Shown here one piece after another: positions 7,445-15,656 of a DNA stretch of 64,000 nt. The position numbers and the translations under genes are program-made. A model generated the notes under the pieces. It saw only the letters and a program-made list of their open reading frames with translations. It ran no database searches and was not told the DNA's origin. The first letter of the stretch is position 1, and each line of letters opens with the position of its first letter. The stretch comes from Candidatus Gastranaerophilales bacterium (GTDB lineage: Bacteria > Cyanobacteriota > Vampirovibrionia > Gastranaerophilales > Gastranaerophilaceae), in the NCBI GenBank assembly GCA_944322885.1, contig CALUQH010000003.1, positions 62,001 through 126,000 on the forward strand. The letters run 5' to 3'.

Positions 7445-8767
7445 TTATATTTTTGTAGTTGTAAATTTAAAAGCCTCAAAGCTATCGGAAAAATGTCCTT
7501 TAGGAAGACCGGCTTTTATTTTTAATTGATTAAGAAACTCTTCTTTTTGCGGCAGCTGTTCCCAAACATCAGGTAAAAAAACTGCCTGATAGTTGCCGTC
7601 ACGGATAATAAGTCCGTCAGTTGTCGGTGATAATTCATTAAGTAGTTCTTCTTCCGTTTCAAATTCAATTCTTTGAGGTTTTGAAAGAAGTGATACTCCT
7701 AGTGTTATTCTATTGTATTCATTTAGAGTAAGAGCAGGAAATCTGGGATCTGAAAATGCTGCAGCATGTGCATTATGAATTAAATCTTTAATTAAAGGTT
7801 TATGTGCAATAATTGAACCAATACATCCGCGTAGAATCCCGTCCAGTTCAAGAGTTACAAAACTTGCTCCATACTCCTCGAATACGCAATCATAATTATC
7901 TATTGCAGCCTGACCGAGCTGTAAACCGGATAAGATACTGTCTTTACAAATTTTTTTGACAAAATCAGTGTAATATTTTTTTATATAATTATTTTTTTTT
8001 CCATCATATAAAAACCAGCATCCGTAACCGACAACACGCGACGAATCTCCGGTTGCCGATGCTGAATTTGTAAGCCCTGTCCTTATAAGAGAAAAATTTT
8101 TCTTTTTTGCAAATTCAATAAGCCCGCAAATCCCGACTGCACCGCATGCCTGTTCCTGTTCAAAATTTGAGAGATTGTTTTCTTCAATCATTTTTGCGGT
8201 GTAATAGTCTATTTTAGAAGCTTCTTTTTCCGGATAAAAATGGCTTAAATCGCTTGATATTATGAAAACATTTTCTTCATCGGTCCAAAAATGTTCTATA
8301 GTTTCACACAAATTTTTAAAATTTTCGCATCCGTATAGAACAGGTACAATTTGTGCATCTGGTAAAAAATATTTAATTAGAGGCAGTTGAACTTCTATTG
8401 AGTGCTCTTTTTCAAATGCGAAGTCAGCAGTATTACAGTCGCAAAATGCTGCAATTTTCTGTGTTAGGTCTTTGTTGACTTTTATATTTCCTAACGGTGT
8501 TTCAAATTCATCGTAATCGCAGACTGCACAGCCAAAAATTCGTTCATAGTGTGCCGGTGCAAATATGAAAACATTTTTTGCCTCTTTTTTTATACGCTGT
8601 ATCCCGTTTGCAGAAAGCCTGCCCGAGTATGCATATCCTGCATGCGGTACAATTACAGCTCTTGAAAGATATTTAGGCTCCTCTATTTCAAAATTCTTTA
8701 TAAGATTTTCTAATTCTGTTTTATCGGCAGGATAAAATGTTCCTGCAGCCGTTGCTCTTTTCTTCAT
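7445..8767 (-). CDS. Memo-AMMECR1 fusion (AmmeMemoRadiSam proteins B and A)
   Basis: Two domains normally encoded separately are joined in one 440-residue chain. Residues 1 to about 260 are a Memo-like (AmmeMemoRadiSam B) domain related to class III extradiol dioxygenases, with conserved VPHAGYAYSG, EHSIEVQLP, SSDLSHF and CGAVGICG motifs. Residues about 275-440 are an AMMECR1 (AmmeMemoRadiSam A) domain with the signature LRGCIG and SDPRFPAL. In many genomes these accompany a radical-SAM protein of unknown biochemical role. None is visible in this window. The gene follows ribD by 24 bases; a TATAAT seven bases before the ATG may give it its own leaderless transcript. Confidence 0.92.
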   Translation of the reverse strand: MKKRATAAGTFYPADKTELENLIKNFEIEEPKYLSRAVIVPHAGYAYSGRLSANGIQRIKKEAKNVFIFAPAHYERIFGCAVCDYDEFETPLGNIKVNKDLTQKIAAFCDCNTADFAFEKEHSIEVQLPLIKYFLPDAQIVPVLYGCENFKNLCETIEHFWTDEENVFIISSDLSHFYPEKEASKIDYYTAKMIEENNLSNFEQEQACGAVGICGLIEFAKKKNFSLIRTGLTNSASATGDSSRVVGYGCWFLYDGKKNNYIKKYYTDFVKKICKDSILSGLQLGQAAIDNYDCVFEEYGASFVTLELDGILRGCIGSIIAHKPLIKDLIHNAHAAAFSDPRFPALTLNEYNRITLGVSLLSKPQRIEFETEEELLNELSPTTDGLIIRDGNYQAVFLPDVWEQLPQKEEFLNQLKIKAGLPKGHFSDSFEAFKFTTTKI

Positions 8768-8791
8768 AAAATCTATTATACAACTTTTTTA

Positions 8792-9835
8792 TTATTTTGA
8801 AATAGGATAGTAAGTTAATAAAATATCAGGTTCAAAGGTATCAATTTGAGTAATTTTAAAATTGTAACTGTCATTTATATTGTCAATTTTTCTGAAATCA
8901 AAGCAGGATAAGGAGCTGTTATCGCCGGTGATTTTCGGAGCAATAAAATGATAAATTTTGTCTGTGTATTTTAAAATTTCTCCGTTAAGATGACCGCCTG
9001 CTTCAACTAATATACTTTTTATCCCTAAATCAAATGCCTTTTTCAATATGAATTCCAAATCAAGTTTTTCATTTATTACGGGTGTTTTTATAAAATTTAT
9101 TCCGCCTTCAAACATATCAAGAGTTTCGTTAAATAGGTAGATTTCGCCGTCTTTGTAAATCGGAGCTTCAAGATTTGTTTTTAATTCTCTGTCCAAAATA
9201 ATTTTTTTTCTATGAGCCATTGTCGGATTATCGGCAAGTATTGTTGAAGATGTTGTTAAAATTGCATCATAGCGGTTTCTTATTTTTTTTACTTCTTCTC
9301 TGGCTTTTTCGGATGTTATCCATTTGGAAGATCCGTTTGACGTTGCAATTTTTCCGTCCAAAGTTGCAGCGGTTTTCAGCGCAACAAAAACTTCGTTTTT
9401 TGTCATGTTTCTAATAAAAATTTCATTTAATGCTTTGCATTCATTTTCAAGAACGTTTTCTATTACTTCAATCCCTGCATTTTTTAATTTTTTGATTCCA
9501 TTTCCCGCAACAATAGGATTTACATCTTGCATTCCTATAACAACTTTTTTTATCCCGCGTTCAATTATTAAATCAGCACAGGGAGGAGTTTTCCCGTAGT
9601 GCGAGCATGGTTCTAGATTTACAATAAGTGTTCCGCCTTTTTCCTCCCCGTTTTGAAGTTTTAAAAGAGCATCGCGTTCTGCGTGGTTATCTCCATATTT
9701 GTGATGATAGCCTGTTGAAATTTCATTTCCGTAATTATCGAGAACAACGCATCCTACAAGAGGATTTGGAGAAGTCTGCCCCTCTGCCTGTCTTGCTAGT
9801 TCTATACATTTTTGCATTAATTTTTCATATTCCAT
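8792..9835 (-). CDS. ribD: Riboflavin biosynthesis deaminase/reductase
   Basis: This bifunctional enzyme performs the deamination and the side-chain reduction that follow GTP cyclohydrolase II in riboflavin synthesis. The N-terminal deaminase has the zinc site H51/E53 (HAE) with C77 and C86 in PCSHYGKTPPC. The C-terminal reductase domain (about 145-347) begins VALKTAATLDGKIA and contains VEAGGHLNG. The length of 347 is slightly below the usual 360-370. No other rib gene is adjacent and no FMN riboswitch is visible in the short upstream spacer. TAGAAT lies six bases before the ATG with a weak TTTCAA -35, again a leaderless layout. The gene is divergent from the neighbouring UPF0173 hydrolase. 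Confidence 0.95.
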   Translation of the reverse strand: MEYEKLMQKCIELARQAEGQTSPNPLVGCVVLDNYGNEISTGYHHKYGDNHAERDALLKLQNGEEKGGTLIVNLEPCSHYGKTPPCADLIIERGIKKVVIGMQDVNPIVAGNGIKKLKNAGIEVIENVLENECKALNEIFIRNMTKNEVFVALKTAATLDGKIATSNGSSKWITSEKAREEVKKIRNRYDAILTTSSTILADNPTMAHRKKIILDRELKTNLEAPIYKDGEIYLFNETLDMFEGGINFIKTPVINEKLDLEFILKKAFDLGIKSILVEAGGHLNGEILKYTDKIYHFIAPKITGDNSSLSCFDFRKIDNINDSYNFKITQIDTFEPDILLTYYPISK

Positions 9836-9889
9836 ATTTGCATTCTACAATAAAATTTGTTATATTGAAATGGAAAAAAGGAGATTATT

Positions 9890-10549
9890 ATGGATTTAAG
9901 GTATATTGGACACAGTGCATTTGAAATTAAATTAAAAGACAATTCTATTATGATTGATCCTTATGTTAGTATAAATCCTAAATATGACTGGCATAATGCA
10001 AATATTACGGATATATTTCTGACTCATGCACACGGAGACCATCTTGGTCAAGCAATAGAAATTGCAAAAGAAAAGGATGCGACAATTACTGCAATTGTTG
10101 AACTTGCCCAATACTGCAAGGAACAGGGTTGTAAGGTTCGTTCTGTTAACTTTGGCGGGTGGATTAATTATGCTTGGGGCAGAGCGGTATTTGTTCCTGC
10201 ATCGCATACAAGTGTTTTACCTGACGGCAGGTATGCAGGTGAGCCTGCAGGAGTTGTTATAGATACGGAAAATGTCAGAATTTATCATGCAGGCGATACA
10301 GGGTTAACTTCTGAAATGAAAATTATAAAAGAGTTGTACCGTCCGAATATTGCAATGCTTCCTATCGGCGGACATTATACTATGGATATAGAACATGCGG
10401 CTGTTGCTGCTGATTGGCTGGGAGCACAAACAGTCATTCCAATGCATTATAACACTTTCCCTGAAATTAAGGCTGATATAGAAAAATTTGCAGCTCTTTT
10501 ACAAATTAATAATTCTCGTTGTGTAGTTTTAGACCCGGATAAAGTTTAG
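9890..10549 (+). CDS. Metallo-beta-lactamase-fold hydrolase, UPF0173 family
   Basis: The 219-residue protein has the metal-binding signature THAHGDH (H46, H48, D50, H51), a second-shell HAGDTGL and the late histidine in PMHYNTFPEI. This is the UPF0173 (YtkL-like) group of metal-dependent hydrolases, related to UlaG. The substrate is unknown. The start ATG has a textbook AAGGAG site eight bases upstream. It is a stand-alone gene, divergent from ribD and followed by a bidirectional terminator. No signal peptide is seen, so it should be cytoplasmic. Confidence 0.92.
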   Translation: MDLRYIGHSAFEIKLKDNSIMIDPYVSINPKYDWHNANITDIFLTHAHGDHLGQAIEIAKEKDATITAIVELAQYCKEQGCKVRSVNFGGWINYAWGRAVFVPASHTSVLPDGRYAGEPAGVVIDTENVRIYHAGDTGLTSEMKIIKELYRPNIAMLPIGGHYTMDIEHAAVAADWLGAQTVIPMHYNTFPEIKADIEKFAALLQINNSRCVVLDPDKV

Positions 10550-10579
10550 CAGCGCAATAACTATAATAATGTTAAAAAT

Positions 10580-10614
10580 TAAAAACGGCTGAATTTTAAT
10601 TCCGCCGTTTTGTA
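10580..10614. terminator. Bidirectional terminator
   Basis: An eight-base-pair stem AAAACGGC/GCCGTTTT with an AT-rich loop sits between two convergent genes. The U run is better on the minus strand. Confidence 0.75.
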
Positions 10615-10640
10615 TATACAAGGTAAATCTATGTCTGCTA

Positions 10641-11474
10641 TTATTTAGCTTCTTTTTTGCTTCCGCTGAGAACTAATCCGGCAATTAAACCTACTGCTGC
10701 TGCAATACCGCCCCAGATAGCTGCTGCTTTGCCTTTCCCTTCTTTCGGGAATAATTTTTTGATTTTGTCAAAAGCTGATTTCATATTTTCATCTTTTACA
10801 AGATTTGAAATTTTTTCAGTCTTTTTAGTTTTTGCAGCTTCTACAGCATCATCAAATTCTTTTACAATATTTTTAACTTTGTCATCTGCAGATTCTCTGA
10901 CGAGTTTTTCTTTTGCAGTACGTACATTTTGTTCTGCTGTTTTAACAGCTTTTGCTTCATCAGATTCTTTTAATGCTTCTTTAGCTGCTTTTTGAGCATC
11001 TGCCGGTGCATCATTAACTTTTGCGAATTTTTCACCGTCTTTTTTGTCTTTGTTTAATTCTTCCAAAAGTTTTTTGTCATAATTTTCATTAGCTTCTTTT
11101 AAAGCTTTTGTTTCAGAAGCATCGTCTTTAAGAGTTTGTTTATTTACTTCAGCATCAAAAGCATCTTTTTTAGCTTTTTCAGGTGTATATTCACCATTTT
11201 CATCGTTTAATTTTTTAATTTCTTCTCCGATTTTGTTAGCTTCTGTTTTTACATCTCCTTCAGCACTTTTTACGTGTGATTCAAAAGTGTCAGGTTCCAT
11301 TTTAAAAACTTCTTCTAATCCCGGTCTTTTGCCGCCTGCTAAGTAGCCGGCTCCGGCACCAACAACACCTAAACCAATTGTAGGAGCTGCTACAGATGAT
11401 GATGAGTGTTTTTTCTTGGATACTTCTGGTGCAGCTGCTGCAGCGCTTGCAGAATTAACTGAATTTACTGACAT
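10641..11474 (-). CDS. Lys/Glu/Ala-rich coiled-coil protein with hydrophobic ends
   Basis: Function unknown. The 277-residue product has a low-complexity Ser/Ala/Lys start, then a Gly/Ala hydrophobic stretch (about 29-48, VAAPTIGLGVVGAGAGYLAG). A long charged helical region (about 55-235) follows that should form coiled coil. A C-terminal transmembrane segment (about 252-272, AAIWGGIAAAVGLIAGLVLS) is followed by a basic tail. The tail-anchored layout suggests a membrane-attached rod. A TATAAT and an AAAGGT ribosome site precede the ATG. The internal charged part contains repeated EAKAVKTAEQN-like heptads. Its MSVNSVNS start recalls, weakly, the N-terminal motif of other small proteins in the window. 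Confidence 0.75.
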   Translation of the reverse strand: MSVNSVNSASAAAAAPEVSKKKHSSSSVAAPTIGLGVVGAGAGYLAGGKRPGLEEVFKMEPDTFESHVKSAEGDVKTEANKIGEEIKKLNDENGEYTPEKAKKDAFDAEVNKQTLKDDASETKALKEANENYDKKLLEELNKDKKDGEKFAKVNDAPADAQKAAKEALKESDEAKAVKTAEQNVRTAKEKLVRESADDKVKNIVKEFDDAVEAAKTKKTEKISNLVKDENMKSAFDKIKKLFPKEGKGKAAAIWGGIAAAVGLIAGLVLSGSKKEAK

Positions 11475-11605
11475 AATTTCTACCTTTCTTTTTATAAATT
11501 ATTATACACACTTCATTATATTTATAATAACACTTGTGAGAATTTTTTTTTGCTTTTTTTAACTAAAATATTAAGAATTATTACAAATATTATACTTTTT
11601 ACTTA

Positions 11606-11632
11606 TTGAAAAATCTGTGTTAAGGTTATAAT
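11606..11632 (+). promoter_or_regulatory. Candidate promoter of gshB
   Basis: TTGAAA and TATAAT are separated by 15 bases. The TATAAT lies 21 bases before the ATG, leaving room for the AGAGG ribosome site. The spacer is short for a housekeeping promoter. Confidence 0.45.
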
Positions 11633-11653
11633 CTCTATTGAACAGAGGCATAT

Positions 11654-12616
11654 ATGGATATTTTATTTGTTATTGACAGACTTGAACTTAAATATTTTGA
11701 ATTTAACAATCTTGTAACAAATTTTTGGTTAATAAGAGAGCTTTTAAGAAATAGAAATAATGTTTATATTACTACGATTGATTTTCTTACTCTTATTTCG
11801 GGCAGAGCGTTTGCGCATTGTTTTAAAACCTTTGAAGTAAATGAAAATATATTATATGAAAAATCAGAAGAATTCCGCCAAATTGATGATTTTAAACTTG
11901 TTATGTTCAGACCTGATCCGCCTGTTGATATTGATTATATTAATGCAACTTATGTTTTTGATTTTGTGGACAGAGATAGGACATTAATACTTAATGATCC
12001 GTGTTCTATTCGTAATTTTAATGAAAAATTACATACATTAAAGTTTTTGAATTTGATGCCTGAAAATATTGTGACATCATCAAAATCCGATATTATAGAA
12101 TTTTTAAACCAACACGAAGAAATAGTTTTAAAACCTCTTAACGGCTGTTTTGGCTCCGGTGTAATGACTTTGAAAAAAAATGATAAAAATACCGCTGTTA
12201 TAATTAATACGATGACAAAAAATCAAAAACAGCTTATTATGGTCCAAAAATATCTTCCAAAGGCAAAATTCGGAGATAAGCGGGTTATGTTTCTTGGTGA
12301 TGAAGTATTAGATGTTTGCGTGCAGAAGCTTCCTTCAAATGATGATTTTAAATTTAATGAGCATTGTGATTCAAATATTGTGAAGGCTGAATTAACTCAG
12401 GAAGAAAAGGAAAATTTTGTTCCTGTTGCTAAAGAGTTAAATAAATTAGGGCTTCCTATGGTTGGTCTTGATGTTATTGACGGTAAAATAATTGAAATTA
12501 ATGTGACAAGTCCGTGCTATTTTATTAAAGAAGTAAACAATCATTTTCAATGTAATCTTGAGAAAAAAATTACAGAGTTTATACTCTCAAAACTTTATAC
12601 AAATACCAAAATATAG
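11654..12616 (+). CDS. gshB: Glutathione synthase, prokaryotic ATP-grasp type
   Basis: The enzyme ligates gamma-glutamylcysteine and glycine with ATP. The N-terminal domain carries FRPDPPVDIDYINATY, a prokaryotic GshB hallmark, followed by LILNDPCSIRNFNEKL. The ATP-grasp part has IVLKPLNGCFGSGVM (glycine-rich loop region), a DKRVMFLGDEV strand and the metal-binding end GKIIEINVTSP. At 320 residues the length is normal. The usual partner gshA is not in the window. Glutathione synthesis of this type fits a cyanobacterial-side lineage. The ATG is preceded by AGAGG and a candidate promoter. Confidence 0.9.
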   Translation: MDILFVIDRLELKYFEFNNLVTNFWLIRELLRNRNNVYITTIDFLTLISGRAFAHCFKTFEVNENILYEKSEEFRQIDDFKLVMFRPDPPVDIDYINATYVFDFVDRDRTLILNDPCSIRNFNEKLHTLKFLNLMPENIVTSSKSDIIEFLNQHEEIVLKPLNGCFGSGVMTLKKNDKNTAVIINTMTKNQKQLIMVQKYLPKAKFGDKRVMFLGDEVLDVCVQKLPSNDDFKFNEHCDSNIVKAELTQEEKENFVPVAKELNKLGLPMVGLDVIDGKIIEINVTSPCYFIKEVNNHFQCNLEKKITEFILSKLYTNTKI

Positions 12617-12756
12617 TAAAGCGGAACCTTTTCAGGATCCGCAAGAAGATTTCATAGTATAGTTTTGTTTCCCAAGATGTTTTTTCTATACTACTAAATA
12701 TGTAACAAAATATTTTTTGCTAATTTATTAGTGTAATCTTTACAATTTTTAAAAAT

Positions 12757-13812
12757 TTATTTTACTCTTGAAAAAACTTCCGTATTTATGTCATCAAAAG
12801 TATTTGTATTGAAATAAGCACATGATGCAACCATTGCAGCGTTATCAGTACAGTATTTCATTGGCGGGGCGTATACTTTATAACCTTCGTTTTCAAGATT
12901 AAATATTTTTTTTCTGATTTCAGAATTTGCTGCAACGCCGCCCGCTATAACAACTTGTTTGTATCCCGAATTCTCAAGAGCTTTTTTTAATTTGTGCAGA
13001 AGGGTTGAGGATACACATTCTTGAAAGCTTGCACAAATATCTTTAACGGGCATTTCTTTCCCGTCAAAAGATTTGACAAGACGGAGAACTGCTGTTTTAA
13101 GCCCGCTAAAACTAAAGTTGTAGCCTTCAACTTTGGCTTCCGGGAGTTTGAATGCATAAGGATTACCTTCCTGCGCCAGTTTATCAAGTTTTGGACCGCC
13201 CGGATAAGGAAGACCTATCAGTCTTGCAACTTTATCGTAGGCTTCTCCGACTGCATCATCAATTGTTTCTCCTAAAATATTTTGTTCGGAATAAGATTTT
13301 ACATCAATAATCTGTGTATGCCCGCCGCTGACTAAAAGTGCCATAAAAGGCGGTTTTAGCTCCGTATCAAGATAGTTTCCGCAAAGATGTGCGTTTAAGT
13401 GATTTACGCCGATAAACGGTTTGTCATAAGTCAAAGCGAGTGTTTTTGCAGCGTTTAAACCGACAAGAAGGCAGCCCACAAGTCCTGGGCCTACTGTTCC
13501 TGCAAATGCAGTTATATCTTCAGGGTTAATATTTGCGTTTTCTTTTGCCTGTTTAAAAGCTTCATCTATTACTATATTAATTGAATCCAGATGTTCTCTT
13601 GCCGCAATTTCCGGTATTACACCGCCGAATTGTGCGTGTGTTTTAATCTGCGAGGCTACAACATTTGCAATCACCTCACGGCCGTTTTTTACTATTGCAC
13701 ACGCTGTTTCGTCACAGCTTGATTCAATTGCCATTATATAATTATCGTATCCGCTTTGGGGGCCGATTGTTACAGGTTCTTTAGAGAATAATTTATTTTT
13801 TATGTTTTTCAT
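12757..13812 (-). CDS. tsaD: tRNA N6-adenosine threonylcarbamoyltransferase
   Basis: TsaD transfers the threonylcarbamoyl group to A37 of ANN-decoding tRNAs. Motifs are MAIESSCDETACAIV, the metal-binding HLNAHL histidines, the nucleotide loop LVSGGHTQI and the late GGVAANSEIR and CTDNAAM segments. The ATG at 13812 was chosen. It gives 351 residues with an approximately 26-residue N-terminal extension relative to most TsaD. A TTG further upstream lies inside the promoter and is unlikely. TATAAT ends nine bases before this ATG, and TTGTTT, donated by a palindromic repeat, is a possible -35. It is divergent from obgE. TsaB/TsaE/TsaC are not nearby. Confidence 0.94.
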   Translation of the reverse strand: MKNIKNKLFSKEPVTIGPQSGYDNYIMAIESSCDETACAIVKNGREVIANVVASQIKTHAQFGGVIPEIAAREHLDSINIVIDEAFKQAKENANINPEDITAFAGTVGPGLVGCLLVGLNAAKTLALTYDKPFIGVNHLNAHLCGNYLDTELKPPFMALLVSGGHTQIIDVKSYSEQNILGETIDDAVGEAYDKVARLIGLPYPGGPKLDKLAQEGNPYAFKLPEAKVEGYNFSFSGLKTAVLRLVKSFDGKEMPVKDICASFQECVSSTLLHKLKKALENSGYKQVVIAGGVAANSEIRKKIFNLENEGYKVYAPPMKYCTDNAAMVASCAYFNTNTFDDINTEVFSRVK

Positions 13813-13833
13813 AGTAGTATTATTATAGTACAA

Positions 13834-13862
13834 AGAGATTCTGAAACAAGTTCAGAATGACA
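13834..13862. repeat. Small palindromic repeat between tsaD and obgE
   Basis: One unit reads AGATTCTGAAACAAG then TTCAGAATGACA, matching the family at 2470-2526 and 50882-50910. It fills most of the 65-base spacer between two divergent essential genes. It also creates an ATG in frame with obgE that is probably not used. Confidence 0.8.
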
Positions 13863-13877
13863 AAAACCGGTGTAAAT

Positions 13878-15161
13878 ATGAAGTTTATTGATAAATGCAA
13901 GATTAGGGTTATATCAGGACGCGGCGGCAACGGAATGGTTGCGTGGCGCAGGGAAAAATATGTGGATAAAGGCGGACCTGCTGGCGGCGACGGCGGTAGA
14001 GGCGGTGATGTTTATTTAATTGCCGACGAAAATATGTCTACTTTGATGGACTTTAAACATAAATCAGTCTTTAAAGCTGAAGCAGGTGAGAACGGCGGTA
14101 TTAAAAATATGCATGGCGCCTGCGCAAAAGATTTATACATAAAAGTGCCGGTAGGAACTGTTGTTAAGGATATCAAAACAGGTAATATAATTGCCGATTT
14201 AAAAACTCATGATCAAAAGGCTCTTGTTGCAAAAGGCGGCAGGGGAGGCAGAGGTAATGCAAGATTTGCTACTGCTCAAAAACGTGCACCGCAGTTTTGT
14301 GAGCCGGGTGAACCGTCTATAGAACGTGAATTATTCTTAGAGTTAAAACTTATTGCTGATGTGGGGCTTCTAGGGATGCCAAATGCGGGTAAATCTACTT
14401 TAATAAGCAGAATAAGTTCTGCAAAACCTAAAATTGCTGATTATCCTTTTACAACTTTGATACCTAATTTGGGAGTTGTCAAGAAACGCTCCGGTGACGG
14501 TTATGTTGTTGCAGATATCCCCGGGTTGATTGAAGGTGCTTCAGAAGGTGTAGGATTGGGTTTTGATTTTCTCCGTCATGTAGAAAGATGCAGATTTCTT
14601 GTACATTTGATTGACACTACCGAAGAAAATCCGTTTGAAAACTACAAAAAAATAAATCTTGAACTAGAAAAGCATTCTGAGCATCTTGCAAATCTCTATC
14701 AGATTGTTGTTTTGAACAAAATTGATGCGATAGATGAACAAAGAAAAAAAGAATTGTTGGAACAATTCAGATATGTTTCGCCTGATGTATTTGAAATTTC
14801 TGCGGTTACAGGTGAAAATCTTGACAAACTTCTTGATTTTATGGGGCAAAAAGTTGATGATATTCCTAAAACAGATACTGAAATTGTCGTTGAAGAAGAT
14901 TTAGGCGCTTATTATAATGACGACAGTTCTTTTGAAATATTTAAGGTGGCTAAAGATACATTTATTATCGAAGGCGGTAAAATAGAAAGAATTGCAGGGG
15001 TTACGGATGAAAGAAATTCTGAACAGGTAATCCGCTTTCAAAATATTATGAAATCTATGGGAGTGTTTGAGGCACTTTCACAAAAAGGAATAAAAGATGG
15101 TGATACAATAATCATAGGTCATTTGGAATTTGTATTTTACGCTGATGAAATGTATGGTTAA
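13878..15161 (+). CDS. obgE: GTPase Obg/CgtA
   Basis: Obg is a ribosome-associated GTPase needed for 50S assembly and stress signalling. The start at MKFIDKCKIRV matches the family's conserved first residues; an upstream ATG lies inside a repeat and adds seven unrelated residues. Domains in order: the glycine-rich Obg fold (about 1-158, with GGDGGRGGD), then the G domain with GMPNAGKST, DIPGLIEGASEG and NKID. A C-terminal OCT domain (about 355-427) starts at SFEIFKVAKDTFIIEGG. At 427 residues it is a full-length three-domain Obg. No strong Shine-Dalgarno is visible. yjbQ follows after 11 bases. Confidence 0.95.
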   Translation: MKFIDKCKIRVISGRGGNGMVAWRREKYVDKGGPAGGDGGRGGDVYLIADENMSTLMDFKHKSVFKAEAGENGGIKNMHGACAKDLYIKVPVGTVVKDIKTGNIIADLKTHDQKALVAKGGRGGRGNARFATAQKRAPQFCEPGEPSIERELFLELKLIADVGLLGMPNAGKSTLISRISSAKPKIADYPFTTLIPNLGVVKKRSGDGYVVADIPGLIEGASEGVGLGFDFLRHVERCRFLVHLIDTTEENPFENYKKINLELEKHSEHLANLYQIVVLNKIDAIDEQRKKELLEQFRYVSPDVFEISAVTGENLDKLLDFMGQKVDDIPKTDTEIVVEEDLGAYYNDDSSFEIFKVAKDTFIIEGGKIERIAGVTDERNSEQVIRFQNIMKSMGVFEALSQKGIKDGDTIIIGHLEFVFYADEMYG

Positions 15162-15172
15162 GGAGTATAAAT

Positions 15173-15589
15173 ATGACTGTAATTAATGAAAAATTTACGA
15201 TTAATACTCAGGGGTTTACAGATATTATTGATATAACGCAAAAAGTAAAACATGCTGTTTATAATCACTCGCTGCAGTCTGCGGTTGTGCATGTATATGT
15301 CGCAGGCAGTACTGTTTCTATAACAAATATTGAGTTTGAACCCGGGTTACTTGTAGATTTGCCTGAAGCACTTGAAAAAATTGCACCGGTTAAAGATGGA
15401 TATCATCATGATGAAACTTGGCACGATGGTAACGGATATGCCCATATTAGAGCTTCAATAGTAGGCAACAGTACAACAGTGCCTTTAATAGACGGAGCTT
15501 TGCAGCTCGGACAGTGGCAGCAGATTGTCTTAATTGATTTTGATAATAAGGCACGTACCCGTACTGTTTATGTGCAAATTGTTTATTAA
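15173..15589 (+). CDS. YjbQ/UPF0047 family protein (secondary thiamine-phosphate synthase fold)
   Basis: The 138-residue protein matches the YjbQ family: TINTQGFTDIIDIT, GSTVSITNIEFEPGLL, the central HHDETWHDGNGYAHIRAS histidine cluster, and the closing LGQWQQIVLIDFDNKARTRTV. Members complement thiamine-phosphate synthase loss in E. coli, but the physiological role is not settled. The cluster of His and Asp residues would bind metal. A good AAGGAG precedes the ATG, and the gene is in an operon with obgE, ending at a strong terminator. Confidence 0.93.
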   Translation: MTVINEKFTINTQGFTDIIDITQKVKHAVYNHSLQSAVVHVYVAGSTVSITNIEFEPGLLVDLPEALEKIAPVKDGYHHDETWHDGNGYAHIRASIVGNSTTVPLIDGALQLGQWQQIVLIDFDNKARTRTVYVQIVY

Positions 15590-15605
15590 ATTGTTTAATT
15601 AGTTT

Positions 15606-15639
15606 ATAAAAAAAGCCCCGAATTACTCAGGGCTTTTTT
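15606..15639. terminator. Bidirectional terminator between yjbQ and pyk
   Basis: AAAAAAGCCC and GGGCTTTTTT arms flank a short loop, with A and T runs on both sides. It serves the convergent operon ends. Confidence 0.9.
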
Positions 15640-15656
15640 ATTTTGTATTGAAGTTA

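Noticed and set aside
9836-9889. FMN riboswitch upstream of ribD
   Set aside because: The spacer is only 54 bases and holds a promoter; no RFN element fits.
13812-13833. Upstream TTG start for tsaD
   Set aside because: The TTG lies within the TATAAT promoter region and adds residues absent from the family.
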